From a virus: a stretch of 43,764 nucleotides of DNA. Of this stretch, positions 12,030 to 22,025 are shown piece after piece. Within the stretch, counting starts at the first letter, position 1. Each line of letters starts with the position of its first letter. The stretch is taken from positions 1 to 43,764 of IMG/VR virus record IMGVR_UViG_3300037069_001238. One strand, written 5' to 3'. A program made the translations under genes and the position numbers. Under the pieces are notes generated by a model. The model was not told where the DNA came from and did no database searches. It saw only the letters and a list, made by a program, of their open reading frames with translations.

Positions 12030-13479
12030 AACCGACCCCGTAGTTTTTATTAACCACCTCTTGGGAGTACCCCTGCACCCCGGCCAGGTACGGTACTTGC
12101 GGGAAACGACGGCCAAGGGGAACAAGATAAACCTGCTCGTGCCCTCGAACCGCTGGGGCAAGTCCTCGATGATTGCCTGTAAACATATCTGGAAGCACTT
12201 TTACAAGATAGGCATACCCCAAGGGAACCAGGATGCCTGGGCCAAGGCCGATTACCGGACGGCCAACATCGCTCCGCATACCTCGTTGGTCGAGCCGGTG
12301 TTCAATTACATCGACCAGATCATGACTTCGCGCTACCTTATCCGCCTCCCAGATGGCAGGACGGTGACGAACAAGTGCCAAATCCCGTGGTTTTACCTCA
12401 AAGACCGTACCCTATCCAGTCCGCCTCTAAAGCAGTTCTTTTTATACAACTCCTACATCGAACACCGGACTATCGGGGCTACCGCTGCCGATTCGTTGGA
12501 AGGCAAGCCGTGGGGCTACATATCGTATGACGAGGGCGGCAGAAGCGACCACCTTGAGGACGAAATCAACGGCACCTTACTCGCTCGTCTGTTCGATTGG
12601 GACGGCGAGCTGGACATACCCTCTACCCCCGATATGACTTCGGCCTCCATCCTCTATCACTACAAGCTGTACCAGGACGGCTTATTGGGATTAAACGACA
12701 CCTACACCATGGAAGGCAGCCTGCGGGACAACATCTTCTTTGCTCAAAGCCAAATAGAAAAGCAATACAAGCTCTATGAGACCAACCCATTAAGGGATCA
12801 GGTCTTAGAGGGCAAGTTCGTGTTCGCCGGAGACAACATCTTCCCGGCATCAGATATCTTAGCGGCTCAGGACAGGGATCTGGATGACGGCGTGACGTAC
12901 CAGGAAGGCCACAGCTATGTTATCGGGACGGACACGGCTATCGGTTCGGATGAGATGGTACACACGGTTTTAGATACCACCACGAAGCCCTACCGCCTCG
13001 TCAGGTTAAAGGCTTGCAAGGGCAATTCCAAGTCTCCCCAGATGCACTTAAACGACTTCGTGGATTTAGTGCTGGCCTACTGCAACCCGGAGCGGAGCAA
13101 CGTGCGCCACATGCTGGAGACGTGGAACGGCGAGAGCGCCCGCTTCTACATGGATCTGCCGTACTGGATACAGATAATCACCAAGTGCTACGGAGCCTGG
13201 CAACCGGACGGCAGGCAGACGGAAAACCAGAACCCGGAACGCCCCAAAACCTCGGAAGTCAAGAAAGCCGACCTCATCCTGTCGTTGTCTAAGCTTCTGT
13301 CTTCCCATGAACTGAAAATACCGGAAAACAACCCGAAGTTAGTCCAGCAGCTCAGCATTTACCGGGAAAAGGACAAGAAGCTCTCCAACGACCGGGTGAT
13401 ATCCCTCGGTTTGGCCTGCTGGCTGGCGACGGAGGGCAAAGACTTCCTCACCGACTCCTTGAGTTTGATAGACATGTAA
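11956..13479 (+). CDS. terL: Terminase large subunit, 507 aa
   Basis: Packaging motor ATPase and nuclease. The ATPase domain shows an atypical Walker A (SNRWGKSS, residues 64-71) and Walker B with catalytic acid (YISYDE, 188-193). The C-terminal RNase H-like nuclease begins with GTDTAIG (Asp326) as in the Terminase_6C group. Length is normal for a tailed-phage TerL. The first ATG at 11956 is used here; an internal ATG at 11986 is possible. A promoter for the next unit lies in its last codons (13459-13488). Confidence 0.92.
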   Translation: MIDGTSLLKNMILPSRLRKILILGRTDPVVFINHLLGVPLHPGQVRYLRETTAKGNKINLLVPSNRWGKSSMIACKHIWKHFYKIGIPQGNQDAWAKADYRTANIAPHTSLVEPVFNYIDQIMTSRYLIRLPDGRTVTNKCQIPWFYLKDRTLSSPPLKQFFLYNSYIEHRTIGATAADSLEGKPWGYISYDEGGRSDHLEDEINGTLLARLFDWDGELDIPSTPDMTSASILYHYKLYQDGLLGLNDTYTMEGSLRDNIFFAQSQIEKQYKLYETNPLRDQVLEGKFVFAGDNIFPASDILAAQDRDLDDGVTYQEGHSYVIGTDTAIGSDEMVHTVLDTTTKPYRLVRLKACKGNSKSPQMHLNDFVDLVLAYCNPERSNVRHMLETWNGESARFYMDLPYWIQIITKCYGAWQPDGRQTENQNPERPKTSEVKKADLILSLSKLLSSHELKIPENNPKLVQQLSIYREKDKKLSNDRVISLGLACWLATEGKDFLTDSLSLIDM

Positions 13480-13518
13480 CCGTACAATAAGTGTAGACAG
13501 GTGAACAAAAACCGAACA
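13459..13518 (+). promoter_or_regulatory. Portal-unit promoter with GAACA operator
   Basis: TTGAGT (13459-13464), an 18-bp spacer and TACAAT (13483-13488), then the element GAACA-AAAACC-GAACA at 13503-13518. The operator would cover the start of the transcript, 15 nt before the portal ATG. Confidence 0.75.
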
Positions 13519-13532
13519 CTTATAAGGTGAAC

Positions 13533-15647
13533 ATGGACGTATCTCCAACCAATCCGCAACAGGCAATTTATTATAACGCCGCCAGCCCCGGCCCAACCCC
13601 CACTCCGTCCGATGTATCTAAGACGGGCGGTTACGAGGAACTGACCCGTGAACTCTGGAACGATGTCCGCTCGAAACTCCAGGAAACCCAGGCCGAGGTA
13701 GTCACCCGCAACAGTTGGGTCATCGACAATGACGCCTACGTCTACGGCGACAAGCTATCGAGATCGCTTGACGTCCCTATCGGCCACGACTTCACCCCCG
13801 TGAACTGGCTGAGGCGTGTCGTCGAGATCCACAAGACGCAGTTTATGGGCCGCCCCTTCCAACTGGTCTCCACCTACCACGTCAAAGACATAGACAACTC
13901 CAATCCCATGCAACCGCAGCAGGGCATGGCGCAGTACTACGGCATGGGCGACGATTCCCAGAAAGCGGAGATCGAGAATAAGAAGCAGAAGACGACCGCA
14001 CAGCTCCGGATGAACACGGTTAAGGACATCATCCGCGACAATGGCGGACATGCATTATTCATTGACGGCGCCGAGAGCGCTTCCGTCACCGGCTCGTGGG
14101 TCGTCAAGACCTGGTATGACGAAGATGAGAAGAAGTTTGTTATCTCTCCGGTAGAGACTATCGAAAACTGTTATGCCGTCTGGTCGCGCGACGACTTCAG
14201 GCAATACGACCTGTTCGGTTATGTCCACCAGATAAGCAAACTGGACGCCATAGACAAGTACGGGGTTAGCGAGAGCGTCCCGACTAGTCCCATGGGTTCG
14301 CCCTTGAGTATAATCAGCGCCTCAACACCTCCGGCGACTATCGAGAGTCAGCCAATGGTATCAGTTATCGAAGCCACGGGCAAAGTAGACGGCTGGTGTT
14401 CCAAGGACGGCCGTATCAAGCGCTGTCCGTATGGCGATGAAACTGAGATGAATGTTAAGTTCGTGGGCAACAAACTTGTCCAGATTATCGACAAGAAGAA
14501 CCGCCTCCCTAAGTACTACATTTTCCCGAACAAGAAAGCTCGCCGCCGCGCCTGGGGCTTGCCGGATATTACCGAGGGTGCCATTATGCTCAACCTAGCC
14601 TACATCGAAGCCCTGAGCGACTGGCGTACCGTGGCTTCCAAGGTCAATTTCCCCAAGTTCAAGTTGTTCAACTTCGGTGTCGGTGCCCCTATTCCAAAGT
14701 TTAAGTCCCGCCAGATCCAGGGTATTGCCCTCGGCTCTAACCAGGACATCGCCAATATCCCGATGGGTGACGGCGGTTCTGTGGACTTCCGCGCTCAGTT
14801 GCTTGAAATTAAGCAGGAGTTCAGCCGTGAAACCGCTACCGCCTCTATCCTCTTAGACAACGACGGCCAGAGCAACTCCAACCAGGCGCTTATCACTTCA
14901 ATGAAACCGACAACGGACGTGGCCGAGATTAAGAAGGAACTATGGGGGCCGATCCTCGCCCAGATGTTCTCCGACGCCCTCGATACCTTAGCTGCCTTTG
15001 AACCCGACACCTATAAGGACTTAGCCGACCAATCCGACCCGTGGCACTTCAAAGTCCAGTGGCCGTCAATGATCCAAAAAGAAGATCCCGTATACCAGCA
15101 GATGCTACTCAACCGCTGGAACGCCGGTACGATCTCGCTGCAAAGCTTCTTAGAAGCCGAGAACGAGAGTTACGAGGAAATAGACCGCATCAGGGACGAG
15201 ATGACCGACCAGATTACCGCCGCTATTCACGGCCGCGCCCTCGGCGACCTCTTCCAACTCCACTTCCTGCCACCTCCGTCACAAATGCCGCCGAAGGTCA
15301 ATGTCAACCTCCGTGGCGACCTCGATCCGGGTCAGGTTGGCGACATTGCATTCGACCGTGGCTTCAATGGCGGCCCAGCCGAACCGAACGCTCCGTTCCC
15401 GACTTCAGCCGGGCCTGTGGGCTATGCCGGACAGAAGGCTAACGATGCCACCATGAACCAGGGCATGATTAACGGCGAAACATCAAAGCCGCCTATGGGC
15501 GTGGAACGCGGCCCTAATGGTCAACCCATAGCCACTCAAGCCAATAACCAACCAGGGCAGGGCGTTATGAGCCAACCGGGATCAGGCGCACCAGCCGTTA
15601 CCCCCCAAGGCGCGGTCAACCAACAGAACCAAAACCAAGGTAGGTAA
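13533..15647 (+). CDS. Portal protein, 704 aa
   Basis: Forms the dodecameric ring at the packaging vertex. The position directly after TerL, the size, and features such as the N-terminal part with WVIDNDAYVYGD, a long helical stem region (about residues 395-500, with the alternating IKQEFSRETATASILL and KPTTDVAEIKKELW helices) and a Pro/Gln-rich C-terminal tail fit a large podovirus- or SPP1-like portal. I choose ATG 13533 because AAGG lies about 6 nt before it; a GTG at 13527 is in frame. Confidence 0.83.
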   Translation: MDVSPTNPQQAIYYNAASPGPTPTPSDVSKTGGYEELTRELWNDVRSKLQETQAEVVTRNSWVIDNDAYVYGDKLSRSLDVPIGHDFTPVNWLRRVVEIHKTQFMGRPFQLVSTYHVKDIDNSNPMQPQQGMAQYYGMGDDSQKAEIENKKQKTTAQLRMNTVKDIIRDNGGHALFIDGAESASVTGSWVVKTWYDEDEKKFVISPVETIENCYAVWSRDDFRQYDLFGYVHQISKLDAIDKYGVSESVPTSPMGSPLSIISASTPPATIESQPMVSVIEATGKVDGWCSKDGRIKRCPYGDETEMNVKFVGNKLVQIIDKKNRLPKYYIFPNKKARRRAWGLPDITEGAIMLNLAYIEALSDWRTVASKVNFPKFKLFNFGVGAPIPKFKSRQIQGIALGSNQDIANIPMGDGGSVDFRAQLLEIKQEFSRETATASILLDNDGQSNSNQALITSMKPTTDVAEIKKELWGPILAQMFSDALDTLAAFEPDTYKDLADQSDPWHFKVQWPSMIQKEDPVYQQMLLNRWNAGTISLQSFLEAENESYEEIDRIRDEMTDQITAAIHGRALGDLFQLHFLPPPSQMPPKVNVNLRGDLDPGQVGDIAFDRGFNGGPAEPNAPFPTSAGPVGYAGQKANDATMNQGMINGETSKPPMGVERGPNGQPIATQANNQPGQGVMSQPGSGAPAVTPQGAVNQQNQNQGR

Positions 15648-15649
15648 AT

Positions 15650-17296
15650 ATGGCAGGAACAAGCAGCCTACTCAAGAGCGCGGCCAGCATCCGCAACCAG
15701 TTAGCGACGTACCAAGACTCGCTGATGGCGTATGACTATTCCCAATCGGCCTATACGGACAGTGCCTTTTCTCAGTATTCAGCCTACCTCCAATCCCGGA
15801 TCGCCCAGGAGAGTAACACCCCCTCAATCGCCGCCGCTTCCCGCGCACTATCTCTCACCAAAGCCCTGACGGGAGCCATGAAGAGCAACGTCTCAGCGAC
15901 TATCCAACGGGAGAATATACAGGTCCTATCCGGCAATGCCACGCTGACAGACAAGTACAATATCATAAGCCAGCAGTTCGTCCGTGCCCAGGCCAACGGC
16001 GACCTGACTCTCGCCCAATCTCTTGAAGGTCAATCCTACACCCTCAGCAAACAGATACAATACCAGCAGCAGCAATCCTACACCGCCCAAGCCGCCAATG
16101 ACGGCAAGAGTTGGGCATTAACCGCCAAGGACTTTGAAGCCAGCCTCAAGCAGTTTAATACTGACTACGTGAACGCCGGGCGGACATCAGCCCAATCTAT
16201 CGCTGCTGACTTCGTGAAACAGATGGAACCGCAACTAGCTAAGGCGGGGATTTATAATGTCCAGCCTAACTACTTCGACATCGTAGATGGAATAAACCGG
16301 GCAATCTACAACTCGTACTCTAACGCCGCCACTGTAATCGCTCCCTATGACACCACCGGTGCGGCAGCCCAAGGTTATGCCGACAAAGCCAACACCGCCG
16401 TCAATACCATACATACCATCTATGGGGATATGAATGCCCAGCAGCTTGCCCAGGCACAGGCCAACCCCCAAATGTACAGCTACAAGGAAGACCCGCAGTT
16501 CGTCAGCAAGAACCCGAACGACGCCAGCGGCAGCCTGAACCCGCAAACGGGTTACAGCTACTCATCGGGCAACGTCATTGCCCCGACGTTCGCCAAGACC
16601 CCGATGATCACCATCGCCCCGACCATAAATAACCAGATCCAGGCGCTTAAGCTTAATGTGGTGTCCAAACCTGCCGACGGTAATGGTATAGAGGTGACAA
16701 CATCCGCCGACTCCCCGGCCTGGATACAGAAGATACTCCCTGGCGACGCCACGGCGCACATCTTATCCGATGCCGCTGATACCAGCGGTAAGAGTACTCT
16801 ACAGTTCGAGGCAGACTCCCAGAGCGGTACGGGCAAAGCCGTCTACACATTCGCTAAAGATGGAACCGTATGGGAAAGCAGCAACCTTGGCGACAAACTG
16901 ATAAACGGTACTCCTCCCGTCCCGCCGATGAGCGTTATGGGTACTATAGGCGCTGCCTTCCAATATGGCGCCCGTCAAGTAGAATTGCTCCTCGGTACTC
17001 CGAAGGCGTTTGCTGCCACCGTACCCGGTATGGTTCAAAACGGGACTAACCACTTTACCCTCCCACCATTACCTGTCGCTAAACCATTGCAATTGCCAAG
17101 TCTTAACGTGGCTCCTCCACAAGCGCAACCAGCTCTTACGGCTAAACCTGCGATTAACCCATACCCGGCTGCCCCAACTGTCTCTCCACAAACTACTGCC
17201 CCATCTACGGCAATTCAGGGCGGTAGTAGCGGCATACAACTGCAAGGCGGTGGTATGAGCCTGCAAGGCGGAGGTGGGGGCGGTATCAGCCTCTAA
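15650..17296 (+). CDS. Large virion-associated protein, 548 aa
   Basis: Not recognised by family. Residues 1-240 are Ala/Gln/Ser-rich and helical; 350-420 form a beta-rich region (AWIQKILPGDATAHILSDAAD..., FAKDGTVWESS); 470-530 are Pro-rich; the C-terminus is a Gly-rich repeat (GIQLQGGGMSLQGGGGG). SD AGGTAGG precedes the ATG. Lying between the portal and scaffold genes, it is probably an internal head, ejection or minor structural protein. Few hydrophobic spans. Confidence 0.7.
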   Translation: MAGTSSLLKSAASIRNQLATYQDSLMAYDYSQSAYTDSAFSQYSAYLQSRIAQESNTPSIAAASRALSLTKALTGAMKSNVSATIQRENIQVLSGNATLTDKYNIISQQFVRAQANGDLTLAQSLEGQSYTLSKQIQYQQQQSYTAQAANDGKSWALTAKDFEASLKQFNTDYVNAGRTSAQSIAADFVKQMEPQLAKAGIYNVQPNYFDIVDGINRAIYNSYSNAATVIAPYDTTGAAAQGYADKANTAVNTIHTIYGDMNAQQLAQAQANPQMYSYKEDPQFVSKNPNDASGSLNPQTGYSYSSGNVIAPTFAKTPMITIAPTINNQIQALKLNVVSKPADGNGIEVTTSADSPAWIQKILPGDATAHILSDAADTSGKSTLQFEADSQSGTGKAVYTFAKDGTVWESSNLGDKLINGTPPVPPMSVMGTIGAAFQYGARQVELLLGTPKAFAATVPGMVQNGTNHFTLPPLPVAKPLQLPSLNVAPPQAQPALTAKPAINPYPAAPTVSPQTTAPSTAIQGGSSGIQLQGGGMSLQGGGGGGISL

Positions 17297-17301
17297 TAGT
17301 T

Positions 17302-20300
17302 ATGAACCCTAGCGCAATGCCGTCATATGACGAGGCAGCCGGTAATCTTTCTAATACGGGGAATGCGGTTGGCAATCTTCGGAATGACATCAACCAACTT
17401 GCGCCCCTTGCCACGACATACCACTCTGTCGAAGCCCCACCCGCTCCAGCCCCCTACATCCCTCAGAAGACCGCTGGACAAGGCTGGCTGCCTGCTTTCT
17501 GGAACAAGGTCACATCTGTCGCCAGCCAGAGCGGGAATCTTGCCGAAGAAGCCGGTTCATGGATAGGCACCCAATTCGGCCATATCGCCAATGATTTCGT
17601 CGGTTTTGGGCAGGGGCTAGGTAACGCCGCTTTCGCTGAAAAACAATCCAGCAGTCTAATGGCCCAAAGCAACACCCTGGATAATCAACTAAACAGTATC
17701 ATGGGGGCGTATAAGAGCGGCCAATTAGATAAGCAGGGGTATATCAAATCGCTCAACGACTGGAGCCAGCAGAACATGAGCCTCCAGAAGCAACTGAGCG
17801 ACTTTCAGAGCCAGACATCAATAGAGCAAAAGAACATGGTGAAATCGGCTATAGGTGTTGGAGTCACCGTCGCGTCTCTATTGGTGGGCGGGGCGGCGGA
17901 AGGGCTGCTAGGGGCTGTCGGCGAAAGACTCGGCGCCGGTTTTACCTCGGGTGCGCTCATTGATGGCAACCTTGCTGCGGCTGCAACTCTCAGCAAATCG
18001 GCGGGACTCGTCCAGGCCGCAAACATCATCGAGCATTTAGCTTCTTCCGAGGCTGATTGGGCTTCTCTTTCCCCCCTAGCCCAGAACGCCATGCGCGTCG
18101 CAACGACCGAAGTGATGGGTGTAGCCAGCGGTGTAGCGACCGGAGGGCAGATTACCCGTGCCGTGGCCGCAGACTTATTACTCAAGTTTCCGCTCTATTA
18201 CAACGCCATGTCTGGCACCGGCAATCAAGTTTATGACGAACTGAACCAGAACAAATACGGCGACGCCGTGAAGACTATCGGTTTCAACGCCGCATTGCTC
18301 TTCTCTGGCGGCCCGATAGGTTGGGGGCTAAAACAGGCCAAGGGCTTGTTCTCTGATGCGGTAGTGGCTATGGGGCTACGCCCCGGAAGTATCCTGGACG
18401 AACTCAGCTCGCGCGTCGGCAACGGCGACAGATTGGCGTTAGGTAAAATCGCCCAGGATCAGATCAGACAGGGCAATACCGCCGACGTGAAAGCCATGAT
18501 TGTCGGGTTGGAAAGCAACCTCCGTGCCGAGAAAGGCAACGCCGCTTCAGCCGTCAACCGTATCACCGACCACTTGTCCAACTACGTCGGCTGGGGCGAC
18601 CTCAAGAATATGACCCACCAAGAAATGTGGGACAACATGGTCAGCTATTGGAAGCATTCCGTAGGTCTCCAAGACCTCAAGGCGCAGGGTAAGATCGAAG
18701 GCATGGCGGCAGATGATACCCGAACCGTCGTACCGGGACGCTTTAGTACCAGAGATAAAAATGGCATAGCTACCGCCGTCACCAAAGGCGATCTCTCTCT
18801 ATCCACTGGCAATCTGGAGGCAGGGAACCAGACAGTACAAGACAGACTCCAGGCATGGGAAAAATACAAGGCCGCCAACCCGAACGCCGCATTCGCTAAT
18901 AACGTCAACGTCGATAAACAGATACAGCACCTCATCACGACAATCCAAGACCCACAGGAACTCCACACGGCCATAAACAACATTGCTACCCAGTTCGGAT
19001 TGAGCGGCATACCCGCCGATTATGCGGCGAAGATGGCGAAGGACGGTTATATTGCGATTGTCCCGACTAGCCACAACCTACCGCTTGCATCGTTCGAGCA
19101 AACGTCAGGCAAGCTTGCCACCAATTCAGTATCGGAAGGCTCCAATTTCTTCACGAAAGCTGCCCAACCCGTGCCGGTATTACAGTCTATCGGCACGATG
19201 CTTACCAAGATGGGTCTGTCTCCCGAAGTTGCCCAACAGCGCGTCCAGGACGTTTTCACGCAGAAGTTCACGGCAGCAGCAGGAGAGTTCGGATTTCTGC
19301 ACCTCCAAGGAGATACAGCAGCCCAGACTGGTCAGGATACTCTCTCTAAACTCTATGATTACATGAAGAACCCGACAGGGGGCATAAAGGTATTCGGGCA
19401 CTACCTCCCTATCACCGATATGCGCCAGATGACAACAGGCGACATACAACGGGCGCTCGGAGTCAATAAGCAGGAGGCGCAGAAAGTGGGCGACGCCATT
19501 ATGCAAGCGTACCTAGACGTTCCGGCTTCGGTGGCAGGGCTTGGTAACAAGATTATGGACGCCAACTTCAAAATAAACCCAACCGCTGGTATCTACACGC
19601 GCATCCAATCGGCCGGGCACTTTACTTGGAACCCCGTATTCACGCAAGCCAGGTTGCCGTATAAGTTGGAAATGCTGGCGCAGATGCAGACAGGCGGCAA
19701 GTTCCCGACCATAGCCGGGACTAACCGTTTTATGTCTATGTTCTTCCCCGACCAGTACAAGGCGCTGAACGACATTATCGACAACCCCGACTTCAGGAAT
19801 CTCGTGGGCGGTGGTATGGGCGGCGAAGCTGATGCTGCCGCTACGGGCGCATTTGCCGACAGAGGTGCTAATTCGCCCCCGAAGACGTCTCTACTGCCTA
19901 TCGCCGGTCTGGTTAAGAGCATGGCGGATAACGCCGGGCTAGATACGGCCACGTTCATGCAACAATTTCCGAATGCCGTCAGCGATGCTACCCACGCACT
20001 GCTTCACTACGACCGCAATAACAGCTTCTTAAACTCACCGCTCGCCAGGACGCTCAATATGGCATTCTTCCCATTCCGCTTCAATGTCAAAGTCTCGTCA
20101 TATATGGCTAACTTCCTCGCTAAGCAGCCTCCGGCTATCCAATACGCCGCCGTTAAGGGGGTAATGAACGCCCAGACCTTCCTGAAGAGTCCCCAGGGAC
20201 AGGCATGGTACGCCCAGCACTCCGACGCGATCACCTTATTCAAGTACCTATCACCCCTGGAGACTATCGGCACCATCTCAGCTGTCCTAACCCACCCCGG

Positions 20301-20832
20301 TAATATATCCTCGTACGGCGAGTTAGGCGGCCTGCCGTTCGGATGGATACCGCAAATGACCGACGCGGTAGGATTGACTCATTTCGCTCAGGCGTATGTC
20401 AACCCGAAGACGGGCGTCATCGCTAAAGATTACGTGCCAACCAGTATGTACGGTGCCATGAACACGGCGCTCCAAGACCTACTAGGCAGCCTATTCTCGT
20501 ATCCAGGTGCAGAGATCGGCCTACCGAGCAAAGGCAGTATAATGCGAGGATTGACGAGTGGGTTGCCTGGAGCTAAGGACACGCAAGCCGTAAACAACCC
20601 CAATCTCACACCGCAAGACCTTCAGTTCTCGCAGATTGCTCGGCAGGCTAATGGAGGAGGATCGGCGCCTGCACCTCAGTCTCCGCAACAGTCCTCACAA
20701 AGCACACAAGTACCCGCACAAAAGTCACCGCTTGAAACGCCTCTTCCAAAGAAGGTAGGTGGCGGAAAACTGAAGAAAGGCCAATTCAAACCGGCATTAC
20801 TACCGGGCCAGTCGCAGTACGGTCAGCTCTAG
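17302..20832 (+). CDS. Very large virion protein, 1176 aa (internal/ejection or tape-measure candidate)
   Basis: Largest protein of the phage. Mostly helical, with a hydrophobic Gly/Ala segment near residues 180-215 (VGVTVASLLVGGAAEGLLGAVG) and further apolar patches near 315-335, and a Pro/Gln/Lys-rich C-terminal tail. It could be a tape measure, but those normally follow the major tail protein; here it precedes the scaffold and capsid genes, a place more consistent with an internal virion protein ejected with the DNA. No lysozyme or transglycosylase motif was recognised. The 3' end abuts the convergent moron cassette. Confidence 0.7.
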   Translation: MNPSAMPSYDEAAGNLSNTGNAVGNLRNDINQLAPLATTYHSVEAPPAPAPYIPQKTAGQGWLPAFWNKVTSVASQSGNLAEEAGSWIGTQFGHIANDFVGFGQGLGNAAFAEKQSSSLMAQSNTLDNQLNSIMGAYKSGQLDKQGYIKSLNDWSQQNMSLQKQLSDFQSQTSIEQKNMVKSAIGVGVTVASLLVGGAAEGLLGAVGERLGAGFTSGALIDGNLAAAATLSKSAGLVQAANIIEHLASSEADWASLSPLAQNAMRVATTEVMGVASGVATGGQITRAVAADLLLKFPLYYNAMSGTGNQVYDELNQNKYGDAVKTIGFNAALLFSGGPIGWGLKQAKGLFSDAVVAMGLRPGSILDELSSRVGNGDRLALGKIAQDQIRQGNTADVKAMIVGLESNLRAEKGNAASAVNRITDHLSNYVGWGDLKNMTHQEMWDNMVSYWKHSVGLQDLKAQGKIEGMAADDTRTVVPGRFSTRDKNGIATAVTKGDLSLSTGNLEAGNQTVQDRLQAWEKYKAANPNAAFANNVNVDKQIQHLITTIQDPQELHTAINNIATQFGLSGIPADYAAKMAKDGYIAIVPTSHNLPLASFEQTSGKLATNSVSEGSNFFTKAAQPVPVLQSIGTMLTKMGLSPEVAQQRVQDVFTQKFTAAAGEFGFLHLQGDTAAQTGQDTLSKLYDYMKNPTGGIKVFGHYLPITDMRQMTTGDIQRALGVNKQEAQKVGDAIMQAYLDVPASVAGLGNKIMDANFKINPTAGIYTRIQSAGHFTWNPVFTQARLPYKLEMLAQMQTGGKFPTIAGTNRFMSMFFPDQYKALNDIIDNPDFRNLVGGGMGGEADAAATGAFADRGANSPPKTSLLPIAGLVKSMADNAGLDTATFMQQFPNAVSDATHALLHYDRNNSFLNSPLARTLNMAFFPFRFNVKVSSYMANFLAKQPPAIQYAAVKGVMNAQTFLKSPQGQAWYAQHSDAITLFKYLSPLETIGTISAVLTHPGNISSYGELGGLPFGWIPQMTDAVGLTHFAQAYVNPKTGVIAKDYVPTSMYGAMNTALQDLLGSLFSYPGAEIGLPSKGSIMRGLTSGLPGAKDTQAVNNPNLTPQDLQFSQIARQANGGGSAPAPQSPQQSSQSTQVPAQKSPLETPLPKKVGGGKLKKGQFKPALLPGQSQYGQL

Positions 20833-21011
20833 CACTCAGATTGTACATAGCATGGGTAAGGAGTCGCATCCGGCTCTGGGTCGTGATAGTTAGCCGCTGC
20901 TATCCACACGATGGCTATGCCTATGATGGCGGCGAAGATAACCTCGCCCCCATGCTCTTCCCACCAGGACTTTTTACCGTCTATCTGCGCCACCAAGACT
21001 TCTCTCGCCAT
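20829..21011 (-). CDS. Moron membrane protein B, 60 aa
   Basis: One hydrophobic segment near residues 24-40 (VIFAAIIGIAIVWIAAA), charged N-terminus and a C-terminal part with two cysteines. It overlaps the 77-aa gene by 31 nt and is antisense to the virion operon, ending against the stop of the 1176-aa gene. Probably co-transcribed with its partner from the promoter at 21225-21253. Confidence 0.7.
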   Translation of the reverse strand: MAREVLVAQIDGKKSWWEEHGGEVIFAAIIGIAIVWIAAANYHDPEPDATPYPCYVQSEC

Positions 21012-21214
21012 TTCTTTAGCCGCTCAGCATCAGTATGGATCCATACCACATAAGATAAATACGCCCATATAGCCAGTCCGAGAACCCCGATAGAACTCCC
21101 CGACCCGTTTCCATTCACCAACACACCGATCAGGTAATTTATTGCTGCTATCGCAAAAAATATTCCAACAATCTGTAGAACAGCATTAGTCTTGCTTATT
21201 ACTTTAGGTTCCAT
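20981..21214 (-). CDS. Moron membrane protein A, 77 aa
   Basis: Starts at ATG 21214, a few bases after the predicted transcript start, so it is probably translated from a leaderless mRNA. Two membrane segments are clear (residues about 12-34 and 40-60) with a basic C-terminal tail (ERLKKWREKSWWRR). A longer frame to 21490 extends past the promoter and is not used. An antisense cassette with its own promoter inside late genes is typical of lysogenic-conversion or superinfection-exclusion genes. Confidence 0.75.
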   Translation of the reverse strand: MEPKVISKTNAVLQIVGIFFAIAAINYLIGVLVNGNGSGSSIGVLGLAIWAYLSYVVWIHTDAERLKKWREKSWWRR

Positions 21215-21224
21215 AATGCCCTCA

Positions 21225-21253
21225 CTTATACACTCTGCTAGCATAACTGTCAA
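21225..21253 (-). promoter_or_regulatory. Consensus promoter of the moron cassette
   Basis: On the minus strand TTGACA (21253-21248), a 17-bp spacer and TATAAG (21230-21225), 10 nt before the ATG at 21214. No GAACA element lies between it and the gene, so it should be active in the lysogen. Confidence 0.88.
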
Positions 21254-21260
21254 CAGGGTA

Positions 21261-21326
21261 AGGGGTTGTTGACTTGTACTGACCAACCCCTCGATAATTA
21301 GAGTAGAGGTGAACATAATACGAACA
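21261..21326 (+). promoter_or_regulatory. Scaffold/capsid-unit promoter with GAACA operator
   Basis: TTGACT (21269-21274), an 18-bp spacer and GATAAT (21293-21298), then GAACA-TAATAC-GAACA at 21311-21326. An inverted repeat AGGGGTTG/CAACCCCT (21261-21268 and 21284-21291) brackets the -35 box and may be a second regulatory site. The promoter diverges from the moron promoter. Confidence 0.78.
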
Positions 21327-21355
21327 CCTAGTAAGCAAGAAAGCGAGAAACAGAT

Positions 21356-21979
21356 ATGGCAGACACACCCGTAAACGGTGAAACTGTTACCCCTGAGGCA
21401 CTCGAAAACAACGCTAATCCAGTTACGACCCCCGCGGTCAACGCAACTGACAACGCCGAAGTCGAACGCCTCAAAAAAGAAACGGAACAAAAAGAGCTAA
21501 GGATTCGTCAACTAGAAAACGAAGCCAATGCCCGCAAAAAAGCCGAAGAAGAGGCCGAAGCTAAACGGCTGGAAGAACAGAACCAATATAAAACTTTGTT
21601 CGAGCAGGAAAAGGCCAAAAGGGAAGCCATCGAAGCCGCCCAAGCCGAAGCCGAACGGACAGCCGCCCTCAAAGCGGAATCCGACAAACTGTTCGCCCAA
21701 TACCCGGAACAAGTCCGTGACCTCGCCCTAGAAGCAGGCATGGCGCTCTCCGATACGGACGAGCAAGCGGTAGAAGCATTCAAGGCAAAACTTGATAAAG
21801 TAAGCAGCCTCGTGAAGCAACCCAAAGTCACGGCTAACAACCCCGGCGAGATGTCTGCCCCAGCGCAGATAGCCCCCCAGGAATTGCACGACCTCATGAA
21901 AGACCCGATGAAGTTCCAGGATTACCTCAAAAAGAATAACCCCGGCATCGCTTCCATGATGAACAAGACAGCCGAATAA
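21356..21979 (+). CDS. Scaffold protein, 207 aa
   Basis: Acidic, highly charged protein with one long coiled coil (residues about 25-115, rich in Glu, Lys, Arg and Ala) and a short C-terminal domain ending in a helix (ELHDLMKDPMKFQDYLKKN). This, and its place right before the major capsid gene, are characteristic of assembly scaffolds, which guide capsid formation and leave before DNA packaging. No protease motif is seen. Confidence 0.82.
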   Translation: MADTPVNGETVTPEALENNANPVTTPAVNATDNAEVERLKKETEQKELRIRQLENEANARKKAEEEAEAKRLEEQNQYKTLFEQEKAKREAIEAAQAEAERTAALKAESDKLFAQYPEQVRDLALEAGMALSDTDEQAVEAFKAKLDKVSSLVKQPKVTANNPGEMSAPAQIAPQELHDLMKDPMKFQDYLKKNNPGIASMMNKTAE

Positions 21980-22025
21980 GACTGCACGAACAAACACAGA
22001 GACATATACATAAAAGGAAAATGAC

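Noticed and set aside
21012-21490. N-terminal extension of the 77-aa moron protein (169-aa frame)
   Set aside because: The extension would cover both divergent promoters and overlap the scaffold gene; the consensus promoter supports the start at 21214.
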